Assembly: GCA_963719285.1 (NCBI GenBank)
Contig: CAVRBO010000001.1
Location: 1 to 64,000 of the forward strand
From: C-114 sp963719285
Lineage (GTDB): Bacteria; Chloroflexota; Limnocylindria; Limnocylindrales; CSP1-4
DNA: 64,000 bases
Reading direction: 5' to 3'
A model generated the notes under the pieces. That model was not told where the DNA came from. It saw only the letters and a list, made by a program, of their open reading frames with translations, and made no database searches. The position numbers and the translations under genes are program-made. This document shows, in pieces, positions 32,363 through 41,083 of this stretch; position 1 is the first letter of the stretch; each line of letters begins with the position of its first letter.

Positions 32363-34023
32363 GCGAGCACCGCTGCCGGCTCGATCTTGCACACCCCGGC
32401 CGGACAGACCCGATCCACGATGTGTGCGACGTACTCGTCCCGGAAGTAGCGGATCGTGGAAAAGATCGGGTTCGGGGCGCCCTGGCCGAGTCCGCACAGG
32501 CTGGTTCGCTGGACCATGGTGCCCAGTCGCTCCATCTGGGCCAGGTCGTCCATCGTCGCCTGACCGCGCGTGACCCGATCGAGGAGCATCCACAGCTGGG
32601 TCGTGCCGACTCGGCAGGGCACGCACTTGCCGCAGGACTCCTCGCGGCAGAAGTCCATGAAGTACTTCGCGACGTCGACCATGCACGACGTGTCGTCCAT
32701 GACGATCATGCCGCCCGATCCCATGAACGAGCCGACCTCGATCAGCAATTCGTAGTCGACCGGCATGTCGAGGAACTGGGCCGGGACGCAGCCGCCCGAT
32801 GGACCGCCGGTCTGGACTGCCTTGAACGTCCCGCCCTCGACGATGCCGCCGCCGATATCGAACACGATCTCGCGGAGGGGCGTGCCCATCGGCACCTCGA
32901 CCAGTCCCGTGTTCACGACCCTGCCGGCGAGCGCGAAGACCTTCGTGCCCTTGCTGGTCGCGGAGCCGATCTTGGCGAACCAGGCGCCGCCGTTGCGGAT
33001 GATCGGCGCGACATTGGCGAAGGTCTCGACGTTGTTGATCAGGGTCGGCTGCTGCCAGAGGCCGGCCACGGCGGGGTACGGTGGCCGCGGGATCGGCGTG
33101 CCCCGTCCGCCCTCGATCGAGGCGATGAGCGCCGTCTCCTCGCCGCAGACGTAGGCACCGGCGCCGAGTCGGACGTCGACTTCGAAGGAGAACTCCGTGT
33201 CCATGATCGTGCTGCCGAGATCGCCGGCCAGAGTGGCGTCCCGGATGGCCTTCCGGATCCGGCTGACCACGAGCGGGTACTCGCCACGGCAGTAGACATA
33301 CCCGGACCTGGCCCCGACCGCATAGGCCGCGATGGCCATGCCCTCGAGGACGCGGTGGGGGTCGCTCTCGAGGATGCTGCGGTCCATGAACGCACCCGGA
33401 TCGCCCTCGTCCGCGTTGCAGATGACGTACTTGTCCGAGCCCGTCGCCTTCGCGACCGTGTTCCACTTGAGGCCGGTCGGGTAGCCAGCGCCGCCCCGGC
33501 CGCGCAGGCCGCTCGTGGTGATCTCGTCGCGGACCTCGGCCGGGGTCATCGTTGTGATGACGCGACGGAGGGCGGCATAGCCATTCGCTTCAACGTAGTC
33601 GTCGAGGCTCTCGGGGTCGATCCGCCCGGAGTTCTCGGTCGCGATCCGGACCTGGCGGTCGAAGAACGCCGACTCGGCGAACGGGACGGGGTCCGCCGTC
33701 ACGGCCGCAAGGGCCTCGACGACCGGCTCGAGCGCATCCGGCCGGACACGGCTGAAGAGCTCGCCGGTCTCGGGGATCAGGACGAGTGGCCCGGCAGCGC
33801 AGAGCCCGAGGCATCCGACCCGCTTGATCTCGACGTCGGTCATGGCCGCGGCCGCGACCTGGTCGCCGAGTCCGGTGAGGATCTCGTGGGACGCGGTCGA
33901 CAGGCAGCTGACGGCCTCGCAGACGTACGCCGAGGCGCGCGGCTCACCGGACGGGGCAGGGGCGCCGCCGTTGCGCCGCGGCGTGGGCTCGGGACGGCCA
34001 GGGGGCTGCTGCTGCCCGCTCAC
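32359..34023 (-). CDS. hoxF: hydrogenase diaphorase subunit HoxF (NuoF-like, NAD and FMN)
   Basis: A 554-residue NADH-binding subunit. The N-terminal thioredoxin-like [2Fe-2S] domain has CEAVSCLST and RVGCLGLCAAGP. The NuoF core has the NAD/FMN motif GLRGRGGAGYPTGLKW, NADEGDPGAFMDR and CGEETALIASIEGGRG. The C-terminal [4Fe-4S] site is ESCGKCVPCRVGTTQ with a later Cys in TSLCGLGQ. GTG 34023 overlaps the hoxE stop by 4 bases. It reduces NAD with electrons from H2 or the reverse. Confidence 0.95.
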   Translation of the reverse strand: MSGQQQPPGRPEPTPRRNGGAPAPSGEPRASAYVCEAVSCLSTASHEILTGLGDQVAAAAMTDVEIKRVGCLGLCAAGPLVLIPETGELFSRVRPDALEPVVEALAAVTADPVPFAESAFFDRQVRIATENSGRIDPESLDDYVEANGYAALRRVITTMTPAEVRDEITTSGLRGRGGAGYPTGLKWNTVAKATGSDKYVICNADEGDPGAFMDRSILESDPHRVLEGMAIAAYAVGARSGYVYCRGEYPLVVSRIRKAIRDATLAGDLGSTIMDTEFSFEVDVRLGAGAYVCGEETALIASIEGGRGTPIPRPPYPAVAGLWQQPTLINNVETFANVAPIIRNGGAWFAKIGSATSKGTKVFALAGRVVNTGLVEVPMGTPLREIVFDIGGGIVEGGTFKAVQTGGPSGGCVPAQFLDMPVDYELLIEVGSFMGSGGMIVMDDTSCMVDVAKYFMDFCREESCGKCVPCRVGTTQLWMLLDRVTRGQATMDDLAQMERLGTMVQRTSLCGLGQGAPNPIFSTIRYFRDEYVAHIVDRVCPAGVCKIEPAAVLA

Positions 34024-34511
34024 AGGGCCTGCAGCCGCGTCACGAGCTCCGCGGCGTCCACCCGGCCCTCTACTGTGCCGTCGATGATCGCGGCGGGCGC
34101 GAGGCTGCACGAGCCGAAACAGCGGCCGGTCAGCAGCGAGAGCTTGCCGTCGGCGGTCGTCTCATCCGGGTCCACGTCAAGAGCGTCCCGGATCGACGCC
34201 AGCATCTCCAGCGCGCCGTTGATGTAGCAGGCCGTGCCTGTGCACACCACGCAGGTGTGCTCGCCTCGCTGTTCGAGCGTGAAGTAGTGGTAGAACGTGG
34301 CCACGCCGAAGACCGTCGAGGGCGGGACGGAGAGACGTTCGCCGATGTATCGCAGGGCATCGGCGCTGATGAACCCGAACGCCTGCTGTGCCGAGTGGAG
34401 CGCCTCGATCAAGGCATCGGGGCGATTCCCGAGACGGCGCATCCGCGTCTCGACGATCTCCCAACGCTTGTCATCACTCGGTGCTGCGTGCTTGGCAGCT
34501 CGGACAGGCAC
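34020..34511 (-). CDS. hoxE: hydrogenase diaphorase subunit HoxE (NuoE-like)
   Basis: A 163-residue thioredoxin-fold [2Fe-2S] protein, first gene of the hox operon. Cluster ligands are in VVCTGTACYINGA and TGRCFGSCSLAPA, and VFGVATFYHYFTLEQRG is the conserved NuoE helix. I choose GTG 34511 because GGAGG lies four bases upstream. The frame extends to 34637, but those residues are not family-like. The 124 bp upstream face hypC. Confidence 0.93.
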   Translation of the reverse strand: MPVRAAKHAAPSDDKRWEIVETRMRRLGNRPDALIEALHSAQQAFGFISADALRYIGERLSVPPSTVFGVATFYHYFTLEQRGEHTCVVCTGTACYINGALEMLASIRDALDVDPDETTADGKLSLLTGRCFGSCSLAPAAIIDGTVEGRVDAAELVTRLQAL

Positions 34512-34623
34512 GGATCCTCCAGTGAGGGGATCGGCTGACGTGCCGGTCCGGCCAGTGTCGATGCCGCAATTCGGTACACGGAAACTACCACGTCTGACCA
34601 AGGTCGCCCATCGGGCCTGCGCG

Positions 34624-34635
34624 TATGCTGTCGGC
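34624..34635 (+). promoter_or_regulatory. candidate -10 box for a leaderless hypC transcript
   Basis: TATGCT at 34624-34629 ends six bases before the hypC ATG, the same geometry as the flavin oxidoreductase promoter. No good -35 or Shine-Dalgarno is seen. It lies in the hoxE-hypC divergent gap. Confidence 0.35.
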
Positions 34636-34845
34636 ATGTGCGTCGCCTATCCGGGTCAGGTCCTCGAGATCGCGAACGACATGGCCCTGGTCGAGACAGA
34701 ACGACGGCGGCATCGAGCATCGCTCCTGCTCGTTCCCGAGGTCGTGGTCGGCGACTGGGTGATCGTGGCGTCGGGGACCGTGCTCGAGATCGTCGACCCC
34801 GACGAGGCGACCGAGATCCGGGCCTTGCTCGACCAGGGTCAATAG
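34636..34845 (+). CDS. hypC: hydrogenase assembly chaperone HypC
   Basis: A 69-residue HypC/HupF protein. It begins MCVAYPGQVLEI, where the Cys after the initiator Met carries the Fe(CN)2CO group with HypD. The VVVGDWVIVASGTVLEIVD strands are the usual OB-like fold, and EATEIRALLDQ is the C-terminal helix. It is divergent from hoxE and followed 17 bases later by a DMT transporter gene. Confidence 0.93.
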   Translation: MCVAYPGQVLEIANDMALVETERRRHRASLLLVPEVVVGDWVIVASGTVLEIVDPDEATEIRALLDQGQ

Positions 34846-34862
34846 GGGAGGACCGATCGGCG

Positions 34863-35798
34863 ATGGCTGGAACACGACCTGATCTGATGGCCCGGCGCGG
34901 TATCGCGCTCGCGTTCGGGACCGCCGCGATCAGCGGCGTTTCCGTCTACCTCAACTCGTTTGCCGTCAAGCTCGTCCCCGATGCCGCGGTGTACACGACG
35001 GCCAAGAACGGCGTCGCCGCGATCCTCCTGGTCGGCCTCGCCCTGGCCCTCGGTGCGGCCCGCGAGGCGCGCGCCCTCGACGGGCGACAGCGGACGGGCC
35101 TCCTCGCGATCGCCGTCGTCGGCGGCAGCGTTCCGTTCGTCCTGTTCTTCACGGGCCTGGCCATCGCCACGGCGCCGACGGCGGCATTCATCAACAAGAC
35201 CCTGTTCATCTGGGTCGCCCTGATGGCGGTACCACTCCTCGGCGAACGTCTCGGTCTCATCCAGGTCGGGGCGCTTGGTCTGCTGCTCGCGTCCCAGGCC
35301 CTGATCGCGCCGCCAACGGGTCTTGGCTGGGGTCCCGGCGAGACCATGATCGCCGCCGCGACCCTGCTCTGGTCGGTCGAGGTCATCCTGGCCAAGCGAC
35401 TCCTCGTGGGAGTCTCGGCGCCGCTTCTCGGGGCCGCGCGCATGGGCCTCGGCCTGGTCGGGCTGGTGGGCTACCTCGCCGTCAGCGGCCGGCTGGGCGG
35501 CCTCGCGACGATCAGCGGTGAAGCGCTCGTGTGGATCCTCATCACGGGCGTCCTGCTTGCCGGCTACGTGGCGACCTGGTTCAGTGCCCTTCGCCATGCG
35601 CCCGCCACCACGGTCACGAGCGTCCTCGTCACGGCGGTCGTGGTGACGGGCGTCCTGAGCTCGGTTTCGAATGGAGCGGCACCCGATCCGCGCGTGGTCC
35701 TTGGCTACCTTCTCGTCCTCGTCGCCGCGGCGATCGTGGTCGCGGGCGCGCGTCGGTTCGAGCGGTTCGATGCACCCTCGGCCTTCGCCGACGCCTGA
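34863..35798 (+). CDS. EamA/DMT superfamily transporter
   Basis: A 311-residue membrane protein with ten predicted helices in two EamA halves, for example GTAAISGVSVYLNSFAV, LLAIAVVGGSVPFVLFFTGL and ITGVLLAGYVATWFSALRH. The substrate is unknown; related proteins export amino acids or metabolites. ATG 34863 has GGGAGGA upstream and lies 17 bases after hypC, so it is co-transcribed with a hydrogenase accessory gene. Confidence 0.85.
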   Translation: MAGTRPDLMARRGIALAFGTAAISGVSVYLNSFAVKLVPDAAVYTTAKNGVAAILLVGLALALGAAREARALDGRQRTGLLAIAVVGGSVPFVLFFTGLAIATAPTAAFINKTLFIWVALMAVPLLGERLGLIQVGALGLLLASQALIAPPTGLGWGPGETMIAAATLLWSVEVILAKRLLVGVSAPLLGAARMGLGLVGLVGYLAVSGRLGGLATISGEALVWILITGVLLAGYVATWFSALRHAPATTVTSVLVTAVVVTGVLSSVSNGAAPDPRVVLGYLLVLVAAAIVVAGARRFERFDAPSAFADA

Positions 35799-36549
35799 CA
35801 CGGTCCGGCCCGAACCCGCTGGGCCGGTCCTGTTCGCCCGGTATGCCTACGGGCCGAACCGTCTTGGGCTGTGCGGGCCGGACGACGCCGAAGCCTTGTT
35901 CGGCCAGACCAGCGCCGGCAACGACGAGCGTGAACTTCGCGAGCTGGCGCAGGGCTTTGACGGCGCCTATCCATACCTCGAACTCATCGCCCGGGCGAAC
36001 GCGATCGCGGACCCGCTCGACCGACGGGTCGTCGAGGCGTACTGGCTGGGCAGCGCACTCCTCGAATCGGTGACCCCGAACCTGCTCGGCGAATCGCTCC
36101 GGTCGCGCTTCATGCCGCGGCTTGGGCGCCCGACCTGGAAGTGGCTGGAGTCGAGCGCCCCGGCGGGCGCCAAGCCCGTCCATGCGTTCCATGTCTTCGA
36201 CGTCTTTCCAAAGGTCGGGCTGATGCGGGCCGAGCAGGCCGACAAGGTCCTCGAGACCATGGACTCGTGCCGGGTCCGCTGGGGCCGTGTCCAGGATCGG
36301 GCCGGCGATTCGCTCGTCGTCAACGCGGTGCCCCTCGCTCTCGTCGACGGCAAGCTGGCGTTCGGACCGGCTCGCGTGGAGCGGCTCACGGGCTGGCGAG
36401 ACGGCCGCGGCTTCCTCGGCGAGGTTTGTCGAGGCGACGTGGTCTCCATCCATTGGGGCTGGGCGTGCGATGTGCTCGGCGCCGACCAGTTGGACCGGCT
36501 CGTCGGCTGGACGCAACGTCAGCTCAGCATCGCCAACGAGACGATCTGA
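35770..36549 (+). CDS. DUF6390-like protein, hydrogenase-linked by position
   Basis: A 259-residue cytoplasmic protein that I recall as DUF6390; function unknown. Conserved-looking stretches are FARYAYGPNRLGLCGPDD (a possible Cys ligand), VVEAYWLGSALLE, FHVFDVFPKVG, MDSCRVRWGRV and VVSIHWGWACDVL, the last with His, Trp and Cys together. The ATG at 35770 overlaps the transporter gene by 29 bases, so the three genes hypC, transporter and this one form an operon divergent from hox. A role in hydrogenase maturation or nickel/iron handling is a guess from location only. Confidence 0.7.
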   Translation: MHPRPSPTPDTVRPEPAGPVLFARYAYGPNRLGLCGPDDAEALFGQTSAGNDERELRELAQGFDGAYPYLELIARANAIADPLDRRVVEAYWLGSALLESVTPNLLGESLRSRFMPRLGRPTWKWLESSAPAGAKPVHAFHVFDVFPKVGLMRAEQADKVLETMDSCRVRWGRVQDRAGDSLVVNAVPLALVDGKLAFGPARVERLTGWRDGRGFLGEVCRGDVVSIHWGWACDVLGADQLDRLVGWTQRQLSIANETI

Positions 36550-36622
36550 TCCCGCCAGGCGGTGGCCAGTAGCCGCATCGGTCCCGGCACGTGCAGGACG
36601 CCGATCACTGTCACGAGTGTCG

Positions 36623-38395
36623 TCACGATCCGGGTCGTCGGGATCCCCGGGCGATGTCTCGCTCGAAGCCACCTTCTGTCCGGTGGATCTGGAGTTCCAC
36701 CCGGGCCCGGGGCACCCAATCGTCGAGCAGTTCCGGGCGATGGGTGACGTACAGCACGGTGCGGCCGGCGGCGAACGTCCGCAGGTCCCGGAGCAGAGCC
36801 CGCGTCGTGGGCTCATCGAGGTGCTCGGTCGGCTCGTCGAGGATGACGACCGGGCGGTCGGCGAGGATCGACCGGGCAAGTTCCAGGCGCTGACGTTGGC
36901 CGCCGGAGATCCGGGCACCGCTCTCACCCACGAACGTTCCGATCCCGTCCGGCAGCGAGCCGATCCACTCGGCCAGGCCGGCTGATCGCAGGGCGGCCGA
37001 CACCTCCTGGTCCGTGCTCCGGGGCCGGGCGAGTCGGACGTTCTCGGCGATCGTCGAGTCGAAGACATGGGCGTCCTGAGAGCACAGCCCGATGATCCGG
37101 CGCACGTCGTCGCCGTCGAGCTCCCGAAGGTCCACGACACCACCGGGCGTGGTGAGCTCAACGAGTCCGGCATCGGGATCGAGAAGTCGGAGCAGGACCA
37201 GGGCCAACGTGGATTTCCCGGCCCCGCTCGGACCGGTCACGAGGGTCAGCGACCCCGCGGCGATGTCGAGGTCCAGTCCGTCGAGCACGAGCGGACCGGA
37301 GGCATACCCCGCACGGAGACCCCGGATCCGCACGCCGTACGGGCCGGCCGGCGACGGTCGTGGATGCGCCGGATCGACGACCGGGTCGTGTCGGGTCAAC
37401 ACCGTGTCGAGTCGGACCGCGGATCCCCACAGCCGGGCGACCTGCTGGGCCGCCGCGGCCAGGCCCGCCACGAAGTCATGCGCCGCGATCGGGGTCAGGA
37501 CGACGACCGCGAGGAGGACACCGTCGAGATCCCCCGAGCGCACGGCCGCGGCCCCCAGGGCGAGGGCGGTCCACACCGCCAGACCTGCCATGAGCGATCC
37601 GAGCGTGGCGGACAGGCCCGTCCCGAGCGCCGAGCGCGACTCCGCTCGCTCGATACGTCCCGAGAGGGTGTCGAGGGCGCCGAGGTGGCGCTCGGCGGCG
37701 CCGGCCACGACGAGCTCCGGACCGGCCTGCAGGAGGTCGTAGGCGGTCGCCGAGAGCTCGCCGCGGAGTGGTCCGATCCGCCGCTCCGCACGCCCGGCGA
37801 CGACGGCCCCGACCAGTGGACCGCCGACCGCGGCCGCGACCAGGGTCAGGGCAAGGACGAACCCTGCCGCCGGAACGAGCAGAGCGACGAGCGTCACTGC
37901 GCCGCAGCCCACGATCGCGGCGACGCCGAAAGGCAGGATGACCCTGGGCCACACGTCCACCAGCCCGTCGACATCGCCGACGAGGCGGGCGACCAGGTCG
38001 CCGGACCGCATGTCGGCGAGGCCGGCGGGGGCAAGGCGCTCGAGGCGCCGGTACACCTCGCTCCGGAGCGTCGCCAGGAGGCGCAGGGCCGCGTCGTGAG
38101 CGACGAGCCGTTCCGCATAGCGCAGGACGCCGCGCGCGACCCCGAACGCACGGACCGAGACGACCGCCACGAGCAGATACAGCACCGGCGGGTGCTGGGC
38201 CGCGCGCGAGATGAGCCAGGCGGACGTCGCCGTGAGGCCGACCGCCGCGGCCGTCGCTCCGACGCCGAGCAGCAGGGCGAGGAGCAGCCGGGCGCGGGCC
38301 GGCCACGGGACGCGCAGGACCCGGGCGAGGGTGCCGGTCCGGGGGCCGAGGACCGCTTCCGGCGCGCCCCGTGCGTCGGTGAGAGCGTCCGTCAT
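36623..38395 (-). CDS. cydC: CydC, ABC exporter half required for cytochrome bd assembly
   Basis: A 590-residue half-transporter: six membrane helices in the first about 320 residues, then an ABC ATPase with Walker A TGPSGAGKST, signature ISGGQRQRLELARS, Walker B RPVVILDEPTEHLD and switch His in VTHRPELL. With CydD it exports glutathione or cysteine (in most bacteria) and binds haem, allowing cytochrome bd assembly. ATG 38395 overlaps the cydD stop (ATGA). It is convergent with the DUF6390-like gene. Confidence 0.92.
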   Translation of the reverse strand: MTDALTDARGAPEAVLGPRTGTLARVLRVPWPARARLLLALLLGVGATAAAVGLTATSAWLISRAAQHPPVLYLLVAVVSVRAFGVARGVLRYAERLVAHDAALRLLATLRSEVYRRLERLAPAGLADMRSGDLVARLVGDVDGLVDVWPRVILPFGVAAIVGCGAVTLVALLVPAAGFVLALTLVAAAVGGPLVGAVVAGRAERRIGPLRGELSATAYDLLQAGPELVVAGAAERHLGALDTLSGRIERAESRSALGTGLSATLGSLMAGLAVWTALALGAAAVRSGDLDGVLLAVVVLTPIAAHDFVAGLAAAAQQVARLWGSAVRLDTVLTRHDPVVDPAHPRPSPAGPYGVRIRGLRAGYASGPLVLDGLDLDIAAGSLTLVTGPSGAGKSTLALVLLRLLDPDAGLVELTTPGGVVDLRELDGDDVRRIIGLCSQDAHVFDSTIAENVRLARPRSTDQEVSAALRSAGLAEWIGSLPDGIGTFVGESGARISGGQRQRLELARSILADRPVVILDEPTEHLDEPTTRALLRDLRTFAAGRTVLYVTHRPELLDDWVPRARVELQIHRTEGGFERDIARGSRRPGS

Positions 38396-40047
38396 GCCGC
38401 CACCTCCGCCCGCCAAGCGACCTGCACCACCCGGTCGGCGGCCGCGGCCGCGGCCGGGCGATGGGCGACCAGGAGCACTGCCGCGCCGTGCGAGGCCGCG
38501 TCGCGGATCGCGGCCAGGACGAGCTCCTCGGACGCCTCATCGAGCCCGGCCGTCGGCTCGTCCAGCAGGAGCAGCGGCGCGTTCACGAGGAGGGCTCTCG
38601 CCACCGCCACCCGGCGACCCTCGCCGCTCGAGAGGCCAGTGCCGCGTTCCCCGACCGGGGCGTCAAGGGCGAGGGTCGCGAGGCCGATCGCGTCCAGGGC
38701 GGCCCTCACCGCGTGGTCCGGGGCGTCAGGGCGAGCCAGCCGCACGTTCGTCGCCACCGTCCCCGGGAACAGGAACGGCCGTTGGGGGACCCAGGCGACC
38801 CGGCTGAGCCAGGCGCGTGGCGCGAACTCCGCGACCGACGCTTCGACGCCGTCCGCGCCGACCGAGACGATACGCCCCGCATCGACGGGCACGAGCCCGA
38901 GGACGGCGCACAGGAGCGACGTCTTGCCGGCACCGCTGGGCCCGACGATCGCCACCACCTCACCGGGCTCGACCGCCAGGTCCACACGGTCCGGCGCGAC
39001 CAGGTCACGGCCGGGCTGGCGGATGGAGACGTCCTCGATCCGCAGCCCTCCGGCGAGGTCCGGCGGGTCGGTCCGTGAGCCTGCCGGACGCTCCGGTGCG
39101 TCGATGATCGCGAACGCCGCAGTCGACGCCGCGCGCCCCTCCTCACTGGCGTGGAAGTGAAGGCCGAGCTGGCGCAGCGGCAGATAGGCCTCCGGGGCGA
39201 GGATGAGGACGAAGAGGCCCGTCTTCAGGTCGAGCTCGCCGCCGACGAGGCGCAGCCCGATGCCGACGGCCACGAGCGCGACCGAGAGTGTCGCGAAGAA
39301 CTCGAGTGCGAACGCCGAGAGGAAGGCGATCCGCAACGCCGCCATCGACTCCCGCCGGTAGTCGTCGGTGGTCCGCACCAGGGCGTCCACCTGGGCGCGC
39401 GCGCGCCCGAAGACCTTGAGGGTGGTCAGGCCCGCCACGACGTCGAGGAAATGGCGGGCCAGACGGGTGAGCGCGGTCCAGCGCCGCCGCCGGTGGCGCT
39501 CCGCGGCCCGGCCGACAAGCACCATGAAGATCACGATGATCGGGATCGTCAGGGCGACGATGATGCCCGAGACGATGTCGGCTGCAAGCAGGGCCACCAC
39601 CCCGACGGCGGGCACGATCACGGCGAGCACGACCTGGGGGAGGTACCGGGCGAAGTAGGCGTCGAGGGCATCGACTCCCCGGGTCGCCACCGCGAGTACC
39701 ACGGCCTCGTCGCCGGCGGCGGACCCGCGCGCGCCGGACAGCACGGCCCGTTCCATGATCCGCCGTCGCAGACCGGCCTTGACGGCGGCCGCCGCGCGAT
39801 GGGCGGTCGACTCCTGCAGCGTGGCGAGCACGGCCCGGCCGACCAGGATCACCGCCAGGGCACCAAGCGGCGGGCCGATGGCGCCGACGCCGGCGCCGTC
39901 CAGGAACACCGCGCTGACGGCGCCCGCGATGAGGCTGGCCTGGGCGATGGACAGCCCGACGGCGATCAGGCCCAGCCCGACGGCGACTCCGAGGTAGACC
40001 GCGGTCGCCCGCCCGACACGAAGGAGTCGACGGTCAATGGCTCCCAC
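38392..40047 (-). CDS. cydD: CydD, ABC exporter half required for cytochrome bd assembly
   Basis: A 551-residue half-transporter with N-terminal membrane domain and an ABC domain with Walker A VGPSGAGKTSL, signature LSSGEGRRVAVARA, Walker B PLLLLDEPTAGLD and switch His in LVAHRPAAA. The signature reads SSGEG rather than SGGQ, as in other CydD proteins. GTG 40047 overlaps the cydB stop by 14 bases. The arrangement cydABDC is the classic single operon. Confidence 0.92.
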   Translation of the reverse strand: MGAIDRRLLRVGRATAVYLGVAVGLGLIAVGLSIAQASLIAGAVSAVFLDGAGVGAIGPPLGALAVILVGRAVLATLQESTAHRAAAAVKAGLRRRIMERAVLSGARGSAAGDEAVVLAVATRGVDALDAYFARYLPQVVLAVIVPAVGVVALLAADIVSGIIVALTIPIIVIFMVLVGRAAERHRRRRWTALTRLARHFLDVVAGLTTLKVFGRARAQVDALVRTTDDYRRESMAALRIAFLSAFALEFFATLSVALVAVGIGLRLVGGELDLKTGLFVLILAPEAYLPLRQLGLHFHASEEGRAASTAAFAIIDAPERPAGSRTDPPDLAGGLRIEDVSIRQPGRDLVAPDRVDLAVEPGEVVAIVGPSGAGKTSLLCAVLGLVPVDAGRIVSVGADGVEASVAEFAPRAWLSRVAWVPQRPFLFPGTVATNVRLARPDAPDHAVRAALDAIGLATLALDAPVGERGTGLSSGEGRRVAVARALLVNAPLLLLDEPTAGLDEASEELVLAAIRDAASHGAAVLLVAHRPAAAAAADRVVQVAWRAEVAA

Positions 40048-41071
40048 TGGCCCCCGGGTCGGTTCCGGCCGATCCGTCGGGCGGGATCTGCTCCACCCTC
40101 ACGCGCTGGCGGAAGACCCAATAGGTCCAGCCCTGGTAGACGAGGACGAGCGGGGTGAAGATCACGGCCACGACGGTCATGATCGACAGGGTATACGGCG
40201 TCGAGGACGCGTTCGTCGTCGTGAGGCTGTAGGCGGCGTCGGTCGACGACGGCAGGACGTCCGGGAAGAGCGACGCGAAGAGGGCGAGGACGGCCACGGC
40301 GATCGTCACCGCGGTTCCCACGAAGGCCCAGCCTTCGCGTCCGAGGCGGTTCGCCACGAGGGCCCCGACGAGCGCGATCGCTGCGACGAGCGAGAGCCCG
40401 AGCGACAGCCCATCGCCGCGGATCTGGAACGTCCAGCCCAGGAAGACGACCGCGAGCACGGCCGCCACCAGGCCCGCTCGCCCGGCGATGCGGTTCGCGC
40501 GGCTGCGGATCTCGCCGGTCGACTTGAGAGCGAGGAAGACCGCGCCGTGGGTCACGAACAGCCCGAGCGTTGTCAGCCCGCCGAGCAGGCCGTATGGGTT
40601 GAGTAACGTGAACAGGTCGCCGGTGTACTCGTGATGGGCGTCGAGGGGCACGCCGGCGACGATGTTGGCGAAAGCCACGCCCCACAGGATGGCCGGCAGG
40701 AGCGAGCCCAGGAAGATCGCCATGTCCCAGGTCCTCCTCCAGGTCCGGCCGGGTCGCTTGCTTCGGTACTCGAAGGCGACGCCCCGGATGATGAGGGCGA
40801 GCAGGATGAGGAAGAGCGCGAGGTAGAACCCGGAGAACAGGCTCGCGTACCACTCGGGGAACGCGGCGAAGGTCGCGCCGCCGGCGACGAGCACCCAGAC
40901 CTCGTTGCCGTCCCAGACCGGGCCGATGGTGGCGATAACGGCCCGCCGCTCGCGGTCGTTCCGGCCGAGGAACGGCAGGAGGATGCCGACCCCGAAATCG
41001 AAGCCTTCGAGGACGAGGTAGCCGACCCACAGGATCGCGATGAGGAGGAACCAGACCGTCGTGAGCTCCAT
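40034..41071 (-). CDS. cydB: cytochrome bd ubiquinol oxidase subunit II
   Basis: A 345-residue membrane subunit of the terminal oxidase. FLLIAILWVGYLVLEGFDFG and IGPVWDGNEVWVL are the conserved N-terminal helices, FFxGFY-like SLFSGFYLALFLIL follows, and the C-terminus has LVYQGWTYWVFRQRV. It starts at ATG 41071, 12 bases after the cydA stop, and overlaps cydD. Confidence 0.94.
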   Translation of the reverse strand: MELTTVWFLLIAILWVGYLVLEGFDFGVGILLPFLGRNDRERRAVIATIGPVWDGNEVWVLVAGGATFAAFPEWYASLFSGFYLALFLILLALIIRGVAFEYRSKRPGRTWRRTWDMAIFLGSLLPAILWGVAFANIVAGVPLDAHHEYTGDLFTLLNPYGLLGGLTTLGLFVTHGAVFLALKSTGEIRSRANRIAGRAGLVAAVLAVVFLGWTFQIRGDGLSLGLSLVAAIALVGALVANRLGREGWAFVGTAVTIAVAVLALFASLFPDVLPSSTDAAYSLTTTNASSTPYTLSIMTVVAVIFTPLVLVYQGWTYWVFRQRVRVEQIPPDGSAGTDPGASGSH

Positions 41072-41083
41072 GACGTTCCCCTC

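Noticed and set aside
31649..33466. 605-codon frame ending in HoxU
   Set aside because: The part above 32362 is the antiframe of hoxF in the same strand's wrong phase. HoxU starts at ATG 32362 with a 4-base overlap.
36550..36622. Terminator between the DUF6390-like gene and cydC
   Set aside because: No stem longer than 5 bp seen in the 73-bp gap.
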